NCBI GenBank assembly: GCA_937925515.1
Contig: CALALP010000101.1
Coordinates: 1-6,449 of the forward strand
Direction of reading: 5' to 3'
From: an uncultured Lachnoanaerobaculum sp.
GTDB taxonomy: Bacteria; Bacillota; Clostridia; Lachnospirales; Lachnospiraceae
Length of the DNA: 6,449 nt
The notes beneath the pieces are model-generated. The model saw only the letters and a list, made by a program, of their open reading frames with translations, did no database searches and was not told the DNA's origin. This document shows positions 1 to 5,461 of the stretch, in pieces. The first letter of the stretch is position 1; each line of letters starts with the position of its first letter. Position numbers and translations under genes: made by a program.

Positions 1-135
1 GTACAAATACAGAGAAAACTATATTTGCTAATTTAAAGACTTTCTGTTATATATCCTGTCCCCCTACGGGGGATAAGATATATATGGATAGCCATTTTGC
101 GACACCTTCATAGATAGATATTTTGCGACAGCCCC
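1..135. repeat. Dispersed hairpin repeat, copy 1 (left end outside window)
   Basis: The first 100 bases align without gaps to 4491-4590, with 83 of 100 bases identical by hand count and the same orientation. The copy contains a hairpin with 17-bp arms (48-64 and 68-84) around a TAC loop; the arms hold one G-T pair and one C-A mismatch. Downstream, the 11-bp motif ATTTTGCGACA occurs twice in direct orientation (94-104 and 120-130), the second followed by GCCCC. The reverse complement of this motif resembles the left end of copy 2, so these look like element ends. The part matching 4441-4490 would lie before the window. No coding sequence is present. It sits just past the stop of the LacI-type gene, so its hairpin could also act as a transcriptional boundary. 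A MITE-like non-autonomous element is the most likely reading; a structured REP-like repeat is the alternative. Confidence 0.75.
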
Positions 136-161
136 AAAAAGTTACTAATCGAACAAATATT

Positions 162-1157
162 TTATGACTTACATTTTCCGGTAGAATCTCTAACTATAAG
201 TTCTGCATGTAATAAAAGCGTACTTATATTTACCTTACCTAATAAACTTGAAAGTGCATTAAAAGCAGACTTACCAAGTTGAACCCTATCTTGCCTAATA
301 GTTGTCATAGGAGGAGAAGTATAGGCGGCTATCGGTATATCATCAAAGCCTACAATACTTATATCCTCAGGAATCTTATAACCTAATTCCTTACATTTTA
401 ACATTGTAGCATAAGCAAGATTATCATGACTACAAACTATTGCTGTTTTTTTAGCATCAAGTAACTTAGTTAAATGCATTTGAACACAATCAGTAATTAA
501 ATATTCATGGTAGGCACTGTCTTTGTCTGCCTTAAGCCCATTTTCACTCATAGCCTCAAAAAATGCTTTCATTCTTTCCTGCATTACAAAAGAACCTAAA
601 TCTCCACTTAGATAACCGATCCTTGTATGTCCGAGGGACTTTAAATGTGCAATCACAAATCTAAGACCCTCATCATTATCAATTCTTATACTTGCAATTA
701 TAGGATTTCCTGAAACATAATTATCATATAGTACAGTAGGAACTTTACTTGTTTTAAATTCCTCAAGCCAAGGGTCGCTAAGAGAAAAACCTATAACAAA
801 TGCTCCTAAATAGCGATTTTTCATCATGTACAGATTATACTTTATACCTTTTTGAAATTCCTTATCCACTCTTACTATCTCTACTTCATATCCTGCCGGT
901 TCTGCAAGCTGTCTAAAGCCAAGTACAAGATCATATCCAAATTCATGACGTTTTTCATAAGACATTTCGCCAACTAAAATACATAACTTATTTGGAACAT
1001 TCTTTTTATTTAAAAATCTTGTATAGCCCATTTCAATAGCTGTTTCAATAACTATTTTTTTAAGCTCATCACTTACATCGCTTGCACCATTTAGAGCTTT
1101 AGAAACCGTGCCTTTAGATATTCCCAATTTGTCTGCAATACTCTGAACTGTTGTCAT
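162..1157 (-). CDS. LacI/GalR-family transcriptional regulator
   Basis: This is a 331-residue cytoplasmic DNA-binding repressor with the usual family length. An N-terminal helix-turn-helix (about residues 1-24, with IADKLGISKGTVSKALNG) is followed by a periplasmic-binding-protein-like effector domain (about 57-331). Typical family segments are DNDEG...HLKSLGHTRIGYLSG, the SHDNLAYA segment, ISIVGFDDIP and a C-terminal LIVRDST. The segment after the HTH (GYTRFLNKKNVPNK) lacks the family's usual PNxxARxL hinge helix, so operator recognition may differ. The ATG at 1155-1157 is chosen because MTTVQSIAD matches the normal family N-terminus. A purine-rich RBS (AAGGTGG, 1161-1167 on the minus strand) lies 3 bases upstream, which is slightly close. 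The gene is divergent from the amidohydrolase gene, so it may regulate that transcription unit and itself. The effector, probably a small metabolite, cannot be predicted from sequence. Confidence 0.95.
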   Translation of the reverse strand: MTTVQSIADKLGISKGTVSKALNGASDVSDELKKIVIETAIEMGYTRFLNKKNVPNKLCILVGEMSYEKRHEFGYDLVLGFRQLAEPAGYEVEIVRVDKEFQKGIKYNLYMMKNRYLGAFVIGFSLSDPWLEEFKTSKVPTVLYDNYVSGNPIIASIRIDNDEGLRFVIAHLKSLGHTRIGYLSGDLGSFVMQERMKAFFEAMSENGLKADKDSAYHEYLITDCVQMHLTKLLDAKKTAIVCSHDNLAYATMLKCKELGYKIPEDISIVGFDDIPIAAYTSPPMTTIRQDRVQLGKSAFNALSSLLGKVNISTLLLHAELIVRDSTGKCKS

Positions 1158-1195
1158 ACTCCACCTTCATTAAAATTAATTTATTCCCTTAATCT

Positions 1196-1224
1196 ATTAT
1201 ATGCCAAAATTTGAAAAAAGTAAA
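1196..1224 (-). promoter_or_regulatory. Sigma-A promoter of the LacI-family gene
   Basis: On the minus strand TTTACT (1219-1224) and a perfect TATAAT (1196-1201) are separated by 17 bases. The -10 lies about 38 bp upstream of the start codon, leaving a short leader. The -10 is consensus and the -35 matches 4 of 6 positions. Confidence 0.7.
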
Positions 1225-1225
1225 A

Positions 1226-1241
1226 CCGAAAACATTTTCTG
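1226..1241. promoter_or_regulatory. Candidate operator, palindromic, next to the repressor -35
   Basis: Read on the minus strand this is CAGAAAATGTTTTCGG, an imperfect palindrome with GAAAA/TTTTC arms around a TG centre. Its length and even symmetry resemble LacI/GalR-family and CcpA cre operators, but the central CG normal for those sites is TG here. It lies immediately upstream of the regulator's own -35 box and about 30 bp upstream of the -35 of the divergent promoter. It may be an autoregulatory site. This is inference, since the region is AT-rich. Confidence 0.35.
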
Positions 1242-1266
1242 TATGCTGGAAAAGACAAGTAGAATG

Positions 1267-1305
1267 ATTGACTTTACATTTTTTGCATGTTAGTATTAAG
1301 TCAAT
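1267..1305 (+). promoter_or_regulatory. Promoter of the amidohydrolase-dtd unit, flanked by an inverted repeat
   Basis: TTGACT (1268-1273) and TAGTAT (1291-1296) are 17 bases apart. A TG at 1288-1289 forms an extended -10, which compensates for a -10 matching only 4 of 6 positions. The promoter is bracketed by a perfect 8-bp inverted repeat, ATTGACTT (1267-1274) and AAGTCAAT (1298-1305), with arms overlapping the -35 and the region just after the -10. A dimeric regulator could bind there, or the symmetry may be chance. The predicted leader is about 80 bases. Confidence 0.6.
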
Positions 1306-1356
1306 AACCAATAAAACCTATCTGATTTAAGGAATTAAAGATAGAAAATATTTAAT

Positions 1357-1372
1357 ATCAAAAACATTTGAT
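1357..1372. promoter_or_regulatory. Palindrome just upstream of the amidohydrolase RBS
   Basis: ATCAAA (1357-1362) and TTTGAT (1367-1372) are perfect inverted arms around AACA. The site ends 4 bases before the AGGAGG ribosome binding site (1377-1382). It contains AAAACATTT, 9 of 10 bases of the core seen in the site at 1229-1238. It could be a downstream repressor operator or a weak leader hairpin. Function is inferred only. Confidence 0.3.
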
Positions 1373-1386
1373 GTATAGGAGGCATT

Positions 1387-2559
1387 ATGAGTTTAGTAAA
1401 GGAAGTTGAGGCTATAAAAGACTATTTGATAAGCACAAGGCGAGAACTTCATGAAAATCCGGAGCTTTCACTTAAGGAATTTAGAACTGCTGACAGGATT
1501 GAAGAAGAACTAAATAAACTTGGTATAGAACATAGGAGAGTGGGAGAAACAGGTGTACTTGGTATTTTAAGGGGAAATGTAAAAAGCGATAAAGTTATAG
1601 TCCTTAGAGCAGACATTGATGCACTCCCTATAAAAGAGGTTTCAGGAGTAAGTTATTCTTCAAAAAATGAGGGAGTTATGCATGCTTGTGGACATGATTC
1701 ACATACTACTTGCCTTTTGGGAGCAGCAAAGATTTTAGCAACTAAAAAAGATGAAATTGCAGGAGAGATAAGATTTGTTTTTCAGCCTGCTGAAGAGATA
1801 GGAAAGGGTGCAAAGCCATTTATCAAAGAGGGCGTTTTAGAAAATGTACAAAGAGTATTCGGCTTTCATGTTGCACCTGATTTGCCACTTGGAGTTACAG
1901 GACTTACACCTAATCTTAATAATGCAGCAGTAGATCATTTTACTATAAAGATAAAAGGTGCATCAAGTCATGTAGCTTTACCAAATATGGGAATAGATGC
2001 ACTTTTTGTTGCGTCAGCAATAGTTGTGGCAGTTCAAGCAATATCTACAAGAAGATATTCTCCTACTGAACCTATTATCATAGGTATAGGTAAGTTTCAT
2101 TCAGGTACAACTTATAATGCTTTAGCAGAAAGTGCAGTACTTGAGGGAACTACAAGAACAATTTCAAATGAAAGTAGAGCAAAAGTTAGAAAAGAAATTG
2201 ATAAATGTGTTGACAATATTTCTGAAATATACGGAGCAACTGCTCAAGTAGAATGGGACGAGTTTACACCTCCACTTATAAATGACCCTCAAACTTGCGA
2301 GGAAGTATCAGCACTTATAAGAGAAACTTTTGGTGCTGAACATGTTATTAATGATAGAGAAGTTTCTATGGGTGGAGATAATTTTGCAGAGTTTATACAA
2401 GAAAAACAGGGAGCTTATGCTTATCTAGGTACTTCAAATAAGAGTAATCCTAATACTTGCTTACCATTACATAGTGATAGCTTTGATTTAGATGAAAAAG
2501 CTATGATTACAGGAACTTGGTTGCATGTTGCCTATGCACTTTGGTTTTTAAAAGAATAA
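1387..2559 (+). CDS. M20-family (M20D-type) metal-dependent amidohydrolase
   Basis: This 390-residue protein has the family's normal length. It is related to hippurate hydrolase, N-acyl-amino acid amidohydrolases and plant auxin-conjugate hydrolases (ILR1/ILL2), which cleave an amide to release a free amino acid. Visible motifs are RRELHENPE (18-26), LRADIDALP (73-81), ACGHDSHT (100-107), FQPAEE (132-137) and LHSDSFD (361-367). Expected metal ligands are C101, H103, E137, H161 and H362, with E136 the likely catalytic base; their spacing closely matches that known for ILL2. The catalytic domain is interrupted by a dimerisation/lid domain at roughly 180-290. There is no signal peptide, so the enzyme is cytoplasmic. 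The start is fixed by AGGAGG at 1377-1382, 4 bases upstream. It is first in an operon with dtd and divergent from the LacI-type regulator, its likely controller. The true substrate (N-acyl amino acid, peptide or other amide) cannot be read from sequence. Confidence 0.93.
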   Translation: MSLVKEVEAIKDYLISTRRELHENPELSLKEFRTADRIEEELNKLGIEHRRVGETGVLGILRGNVKSDKVIVLRADIDALPIKEVSGVSYSSKNEGVMHACGHDSHTTCLLGAAKILATKKDEIAGEIRFVFQPAEEIGKGAKPFIKEGVLENVQRVFGFHVAPDLPLGVTGLTPNLNNAAVDHFTIKIKGASSHVALPNMGIDALFVASAIVVAVQAISTRRYSPTEPIIIGIGKFHSGTTYNALAESAVLEGTTRTISNESRAKVRKEIDKCVDNISEIYGATAQVEWDEFTPPLINDPQTCEEVSALIRETFGAEHVINDREVSMGGDNFAEFIQEKQGAYAYLGTSNKSNPNTCLPLHSDSFDLDEKAMITGTWLHVAYALWFLKE

Positions 2560-2574
2560 ATGTAGGTGATTGAT

Positions 2575-3021
2575 ATGAGATTAGTGATTCAACGTGTTAC
2601 AAGAGCAAGTGTTACAATAGATAATAAGAAAAAATCTGAGATAGGTCTAGGACTCTTAGTGCTAATAGGTTTTGGGAATAATGACGATGAAAAAATAGTA
2701 GATAAGTATTTAAATAAACTTATCAAACTTAGAGTATTTGCAGATGAGGCAGGCAAAACCAATAAATCAGTTAAAGATGTAAATGGAGGTCTTTTGCTTG
2801 TTTCACAATTTACACTTATGGCTAATTGCAAAGAGGGCAATAGACCAAGCTTTACAAATGCCTTAAACCCTAAAGAGGCAAATAGATTGTATGAATATAT
2901 GATTGAAAAGGCAAGAGAGCAGGTAAAAGAGGTGGGCGTAGGAGAATTTGGTGCAGATATGAAAGTTGAACTTTTAAATGATGGTCCGTTTACAGTTGTA
3001 ATAGACGAAAATAACATATAG
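2575..3021 (+). CDS. dtd: D-aminoacyl-tRNA deacylase
   Basis: This 148-residue cytoplasmic protein hydrolyses D-aminoacyl-tRNA (and Gly-tRNA(Ala)) so that D-amino acids do not enter or stall translation. The start MRLVIQRVTRASV matches the family N-terminus. Both active-site signatures are present: SQFTL at 77-81 and the NxGPxT motif N135-D-G-P-F-T140, which carries the Gly-cisPro dipeptide G137-P138. FGADM (125-129) and GNRPSF (88-93) are also typical. The ATG at 2575 is preferred over an in-frame GTG at 2566: the GTG lies inside the AGGTGA ribosome binding site (2564-2569) and would add three residues that the family lacks. The gene begins 15 bp after the amidohydrolase stop, so the two are probably co-transcribed. 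No clear intrinsic terminator follows; the downstream DNA to about 3098 is plain A/T-rich sequence. Confidence 0.96.
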   Translation: MRLVIQRVTRASVTIDNKKKSEIGLGLLVLIGFGNNDDEKIVDKYLNKLIKLRVFADEAGKTNKSVKDVNGGLLLVSQFTLMANCKEGNRPSFTNALNPKEANRLYEYMIEKAREQVKEVGVGEFGADMKVELLNDGPFTVVIDENNI

Positions 3022-3109
3022 AAAGGGCTAAAAATAAAAATAATATAAAAAATATACAAGTCAAATAAATAACATATAAATAAAGTTTAAAAATTTTCAC
3101 AACAAGGGC

Positions 3110-3138
3110 TTAACAAAACCATTTTTTTGTTGTATAAT
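3110..3138 (+). promoter_or_regulatory. Strong sigma-A promoter of the symporter gene
   Basis: TTAACA (3110-3115) and a perfect TATAAT (3133-3138) are separated by exactly 17 bases, so 11 of 12 consensus positions match. Transcription should begin near 3145 and give a leader of about 50 bases. A 7-bp inverted repeat, ACAACAA (3099-3105) and TTGTTGT (3127-3133), brackets the -35 and touches the -10, so it could form an operator. The symporter is therefore probably transcribed separately from dtd. Confidence 0.75.
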
Positions 3139-3139
3139 A

Positions 3140-3168
3140 TTTATAAATAAATTCAGCTGATTTATAAA
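3140..3168 (+). promoter_or_regulatory. Palindrome at the start of the symporter leader
   Basis: TTTATAAAT (3140-3148) and ATTTATAAA (3160-3168) form perfect 9-bp inverted arms around an 11-base spacer that contains the palindrome CAGCTG. It covers the expected transcription start, between the TATAAT box and the GGAGG site. A repressor operator is plausible, or a weak AT-only hairpin in the mRNA leader. Such A/T-only arms can arise by chance. Confidence 0.3.
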
Positions 3169-3193
3169 AAATTATAAAAAAATGGAGGTAGTT

Positions 3194-4396
3194 ATGAGTT
3201 GGAAAAAGCTGGGATTAGTTCCCAAACTTATCATTGCAATAATAGTAGGTACTTTAATAGGGCAATTTTTACCATTATGGTTTTGTAGATTGGTAGTAAC
3301 GGCATCATCGATTTTTAGTAGTTTTTTGAAGTTTGTAATTCCTCTTATGATTTTGGCTTATGTAACTATGGGTATAGCTGATCTTTCACAAGGTGCAGGA
3401 AAACTTTTGATTATAACTGTCGGTTTAGCCTATTTATCAACTTTAGTAGGTGGAAGTGCATCATTTTTAGTTTCTATCAATTTATTCCCAAGCTTTATGT
3501 CTTCGGATGCACTTAGTGCAATAGAGGCGGCAAGTGGTCAGTCAGTAGATCCATTCTTTCAAATAGCAATAGTTCCACTACTTGATACGCTTTCTGCTGT
3601 ATTAATGGCATTTATCATGGGACTATGTCTATCAAACATGAAAGGCAAAGAAATCGGAACTGTTTTATATGACGGTTTTAAGGAATTTTCAACTATAATA
3701 GACAAGGTTTTACATACTGCTATAATTCCTTTACTTCCTTTGTATATTTGTGGTACTTTTGTAGATATGACAAAGTCAGGAAAGACCTTTACTATACTTG
3801 GAATACTTTGGAAAGTATTTTTAGTAGTAATTATAATGCACATGATTTATCTTTTCATACAGTTTCTTATAGCAGGAAGTATAAGTGGCAAGAATCCTTT
3901 TACACTTATGAAAAATCAAATTCCGGCTTATGCAACAGCAGTCGGAACTCAGTCATCAGCAGCAACTATTCCTGTAAACCTAGAATGTGCTAAAAAAGAC
4001 GGTATATGTGAACAGGTTAGAAACTTTGTAGTGCCTCTATGTGCAAATGTACACATGTGTGGTTCTATGATAACTATTACAGCTTGTGCTACGGCAGTTT
4101 GTCTTATGAATCAGATTCCTATAAGTCTTTCTACTGTTATACCATTTATCATGACTTTGGGTGTTGCAATGGTTGCATCTCCGGGAGCTCCGGGTGGTTC
4201 TATTATGACTGCATTACCATTTTTATTTATGATATTTGGTAAAGAGTTAGGAGCTCCAAATGGTCCTATATGTGCTATTATGGTGGCATTATATATTACA
4301 CAAGATTCATTTGGAACAGCTTGTAATGTATCAGGCGATAATGCAATCGGTGTAATAGTAAATACTATATATGAGAGAATGATAAAGAAAGCATAA
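3194..4396 (+). CDS. DAACS-family (SstT-like) amino acid:cation symporter
   Basis: This 400-residue multi-pass inner-membrane carrier belongs to the dicarboxylate/amino acid:cation symporter (glutamate transporter) fold. Long hydrophobic segments run through the whole protein. Family landmarks are the HP1 serine-rich loop TQSSAATIP (252-260), the TM7 stretch PLCANVHMCGSMITIT (281-296), the HP2 tip SPGAPGG (329-335) and the TM8 stretch QDSFGTACNVSGD (370-382). By alignment to the archaeal homologue GltPh, D371, T375, N378 and D382 correspond to D394, T398, N401 and D405. R397, which binds the acidic side chain of glutamate/aspartate, is G374 here. This points to a neutral substrate; serine or threonine is my inference, supported by the nearby L-serine dehydratase. 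The canonical NMDGT cation motif reads HMCGS (287-291). The ATG at 3194 is chosen because GGAGG (3184-3188) lies 5 bases upstream; an in-frame ATG at 3182 overlaps that site and is unlikely to be used. Confidence 0.88.
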   Translation: MSWKKLGLVPKLIIAIIVGTLIGQFLPLWFCRLVVTASSIFSSFLKFVIPLMILAYVTMGIADLSQGAGKLLIITVGLAYLSTLVGGSASFLVSINLFPSFMSSDALSAIEAASGQSVDPFFQIAIVPLLDTLSAVLMAFIMGLCLSNMKGKEIGTVLYDGFKEFSTIIDKVLHTAIIPLLPLYICGTFVDMTKSGKTFTILGILWKVFLVVIIMHMIYLFIQFLIAGSISGKNPFTLMKNQIPAYATAVGTQSSAATIPVNLECAKKDGICEQVRNFVVPLCANVHMCGSMITITACATAVCLMNQIPISLSTVIPFIMTLGVAMVASPGAPGGSIMTALPFLFMIFGKELGAPNGPICAIMVALYITQDSFGTACNVSGDNAIGVIVNTIYERMIKKA

Positions 4397-4440
4397 GGTT
4401 TGTGTAGTCGTGTATTAAAAGTTTGATTGATTTTGTATGA

Positions 4441-4600
4441 GGGTGTTGTGAAATAAATTTTCATTAGCCTTATTATTCTCTTTGTTTTCCGTACAGACAC
4501 AGAGAAAGCTATATTTGCTAATCTAAAGATTTTCTATTATGTATCTTGTCCCCCATAGGGGGACAAGATACATAGGGATAAATATTTTGCGATACTCCCA
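4441..4600. repeat. Dispersed hairpin repeat, copy 2 (MITE-like)
   Basis: This lies in the 373-bp gene-free stretch 4397-4769. The left end GGGTGTTGTGAAAT (4441-4454) is an imperfect inverted copy of the right end ATTTTGCGATACTCCC (4584-4599). Inside are two stem-loops. The first has broken arms: ATTAGC (4463-4468) pairs with GCTAAT (4517-4522), and TTCTCT (4476-4481) with AGAGAA (4501-4506). The second is the perfect 17-bp hairpin at 4538-4574. The part from 4491 on is 83% identical over 100 bases to the start of the window. A further end-like motif, ATTTTACAACA (4630-4640), lies beyond the right end, so the true right boundary may be near 4645. It encodes no protein and shows no convincing target-site duplication. 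It separates the symporter from the sda operon. The 44 bases between the symporter stop and 4441 show nothing recognisable. Confidence 0.7.
4538..4574. repeat. Perfect 17-bp hairpin inside repeat copy 2
   Basis: The left arm (4538-4554, ending GTCCCCC) and right arm (4558-4574, starting GGGGGAC) are exact reverse complements around an ATA loop. No T-run follows the stem, so it is not a standard intrinsic terminator. Its stability could nevertheless slow or stop transcription leaving the symporter gene. The corresponding hairpin in copy 1 (48-84) keeps the structure through partly compensated substitutions. Confidence 0.85.
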
Positions 4601-4662
4601 AGTTGGAATATAATTTTCTTCCAAAAAATATTTTACAACACTTTTATAAAAGTAATAATTTA

Positions 4663-4702
4663 TTTTAGTGTAACACTTAAAATGTTTTGATTAAAATGTT
4701 TT
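4663..4702. promoter_or_regulatory. Clustered operator-like motifs upstream of sdaAB
   Basis: Two exact copies of AAAATGTTTT (4679-4688 and 4693-4702) repeat with a 14-bp period. The first abuts and slightly overlaps a pseudo-palindrome built on AGTGT (4667-4671) and ACACT (4673-4677), extended on each side by three more paired A/T positions (4663-4681 overall). The same AAAATGTTTT core is in the palindrome upstream of the LacI-type gene (1229-1238, opposite strand). The cluster lies just upstream of the most likely sda promoter, as expected for a regulator site. The binding protein is unknown. Confidence 0.35.
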
Positions 4703-4733
4703 ATTAGTTATAGAATTGGTTATATATAAGCAT

Positions 4734-4739
4734 TATAAT
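4734..4739 (+). promoter_or_regulatory. Likely -10 box of the sda operon
   Basis: A perfect TATAAT lies 30 bp upstream of the sdaAB start and would give a leader of about 24 bases containing AGGAG (4760-4764). No good -35 lies at the right distance: the expected hexamer 4711-4716 is TAGAAT. The promoter may therefore need an activator, or another start may be used, such as TTTACA (4632-4637) with AATAAT (4654-4659). Confidence 0.4.
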
Positions 4740-4769
4740 AAAGCTAATTAAGTATAATTAGGAGTTAAT

Positions 4770-5438
4770 ATGAATATATTTCAGATGATTGGTCCTATAA
4801 TGATTGGACCTTCAAGCTCACATACTGCCGGAGCAGTAAGGCTTGGGCGAGTTGCAAATAAACTTATGAACGGTTCAAAGCCTGTAAAGGTGGATATTGA
4901 GCTTTCAGGTTCATTCGCTAGGACTTACCAAGGACATGGAACGGATAGAGCTATTTTAGCAGGTATAATGGGGTATCATAGTTACTCTGTGGAAATAAGA
5001 GATGCCTTAAACATTGCAACTAAAGAGGGCATTGATTATAGGTTTATTCCAAATGATATTCCAAATGCTCACCCAAATACTGCTAGAATTACATTTAAAT
5101 GTGAAGATGGTACTGAGGGAGTAGTAGAGGGAGCAAGCATAGGTGGTGGAAGTATAAGAGTTGACTATGTAAATGGTATGAAAGTAGACTTTACCGGAGA
5201 GTACAACACTATTTTAGTAATGCACAATGACACTCCGGGAGTAATAGCAGGAGTTACTAGTTTGATTCATAATAATTATGAAGATGTAAATATAGGTAAT
5301 TTCAAGCTAAGCAGAAAAGAAAAGGGAAGTCTTGCACTCATGACAATAGAGATAGACAATATGCCTCCAAAAGGAATGATTGAGGAAATAGCTAAAATTC
5401 CTTATGTTAAAAATGCAGTCCTAATTAGAGCTATATAA
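4770..5438 (+). CDS. sdaAB: L-serine dehydratase, iron-sulfur-dependent, beta subunit
   Basis: This 222-residue subunit belongs to the two-chain (type 2) iron-sulfur L-serine dehydratase, which converts L-serine to pyruvate and ammonia without PLP in the cytoplasm. The N-terminal domain shows the family signatures GPSSSHTAG (13-21), GTDRAI (57-62), HPNT (101-104) and GASIGGGSI (121-129). The C-terminal part, about 147-222 and beginning TILVMHNDTPGVIAGV, is an ACT domain, a small regulatory or ligand-binding fold common in this subunit. Length is normal. The start has AGGAG at 4760-4764, 5 bases upstream. The alpha subunit gene begins 23 bp after its stop, in the order known from Bacillus subtilis, so the two form one operon. 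It has little meaning alone, since the iron-sulfur cluster ligands are in the alpha chain. Confidence 0.96.
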   Translation: MNIFQMIGPIMIGPSSSHTAGAVRLGRVANKLMNGSKPVKVDIELSGSFARTYQGHGTDRAILAGIMGYHSYSVEIRDALNIATKEGIDYRFIPNDIPNAHPNTARITFKCEDGTEGVVEGASIGGGSIRVDYVNGMKVDFTGEYNTILVMHNDTPGVIAGVTSLIHNNYEDVNIGNFKLSRKEKGSLALMTIEIDNMPPKGMIEEIAKIPYVKNAVLIRAI

Positions 5439-5461
5439 TAAGTAAAGATGAGGGGAAATTT

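Noticed and set aside
94..130. CRISPR-like direct repeats
   Set aside because: There are only two 11-bp units with a 15-bp gap, no array and no cas genes; they fit element-end motifs better.
2566..2574. GTG start adding three residues to dtd
   Set aside because: The GTG lies within the AGGTGA ribosome binding site, and family members begin at the following ATG with MRLVIQRV-like sequence.
2589..3059. Open frame of 156 codons antisense to dtd
   Set aside because: It covers almost all of the clearly real dtd gene, its translation shows no recognisable family, and it is explained as a shadow frame.
3182..3193. Upstream ATG adding four residues to the symporter
   Set aside because: It overlaps the GGAGG site that is ideally spaced for the ATG at 3194 and has no ribosome binding site of its own.
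3022..3193. Riboswitch or attenuator before the symporter
   Set aside because: The leader after the mapped promoter is only about 50 A/T-rich bases, with no recognisable aptamer core or terminator/antiterminator pair.
4111..4500. Open frame of 129 codons antisense to the symporter end
   Set aside because: It is opposite a conserved transporter region and runs into the repeat; no domain or credible ribosome binding site was seen.
4753..4758. Second TATAAT close to sdaAB as a -10 box
   Set aside because: Transcription would start at or after the AGGAG site, leaving no usable ribosome binding site on the mRNA.
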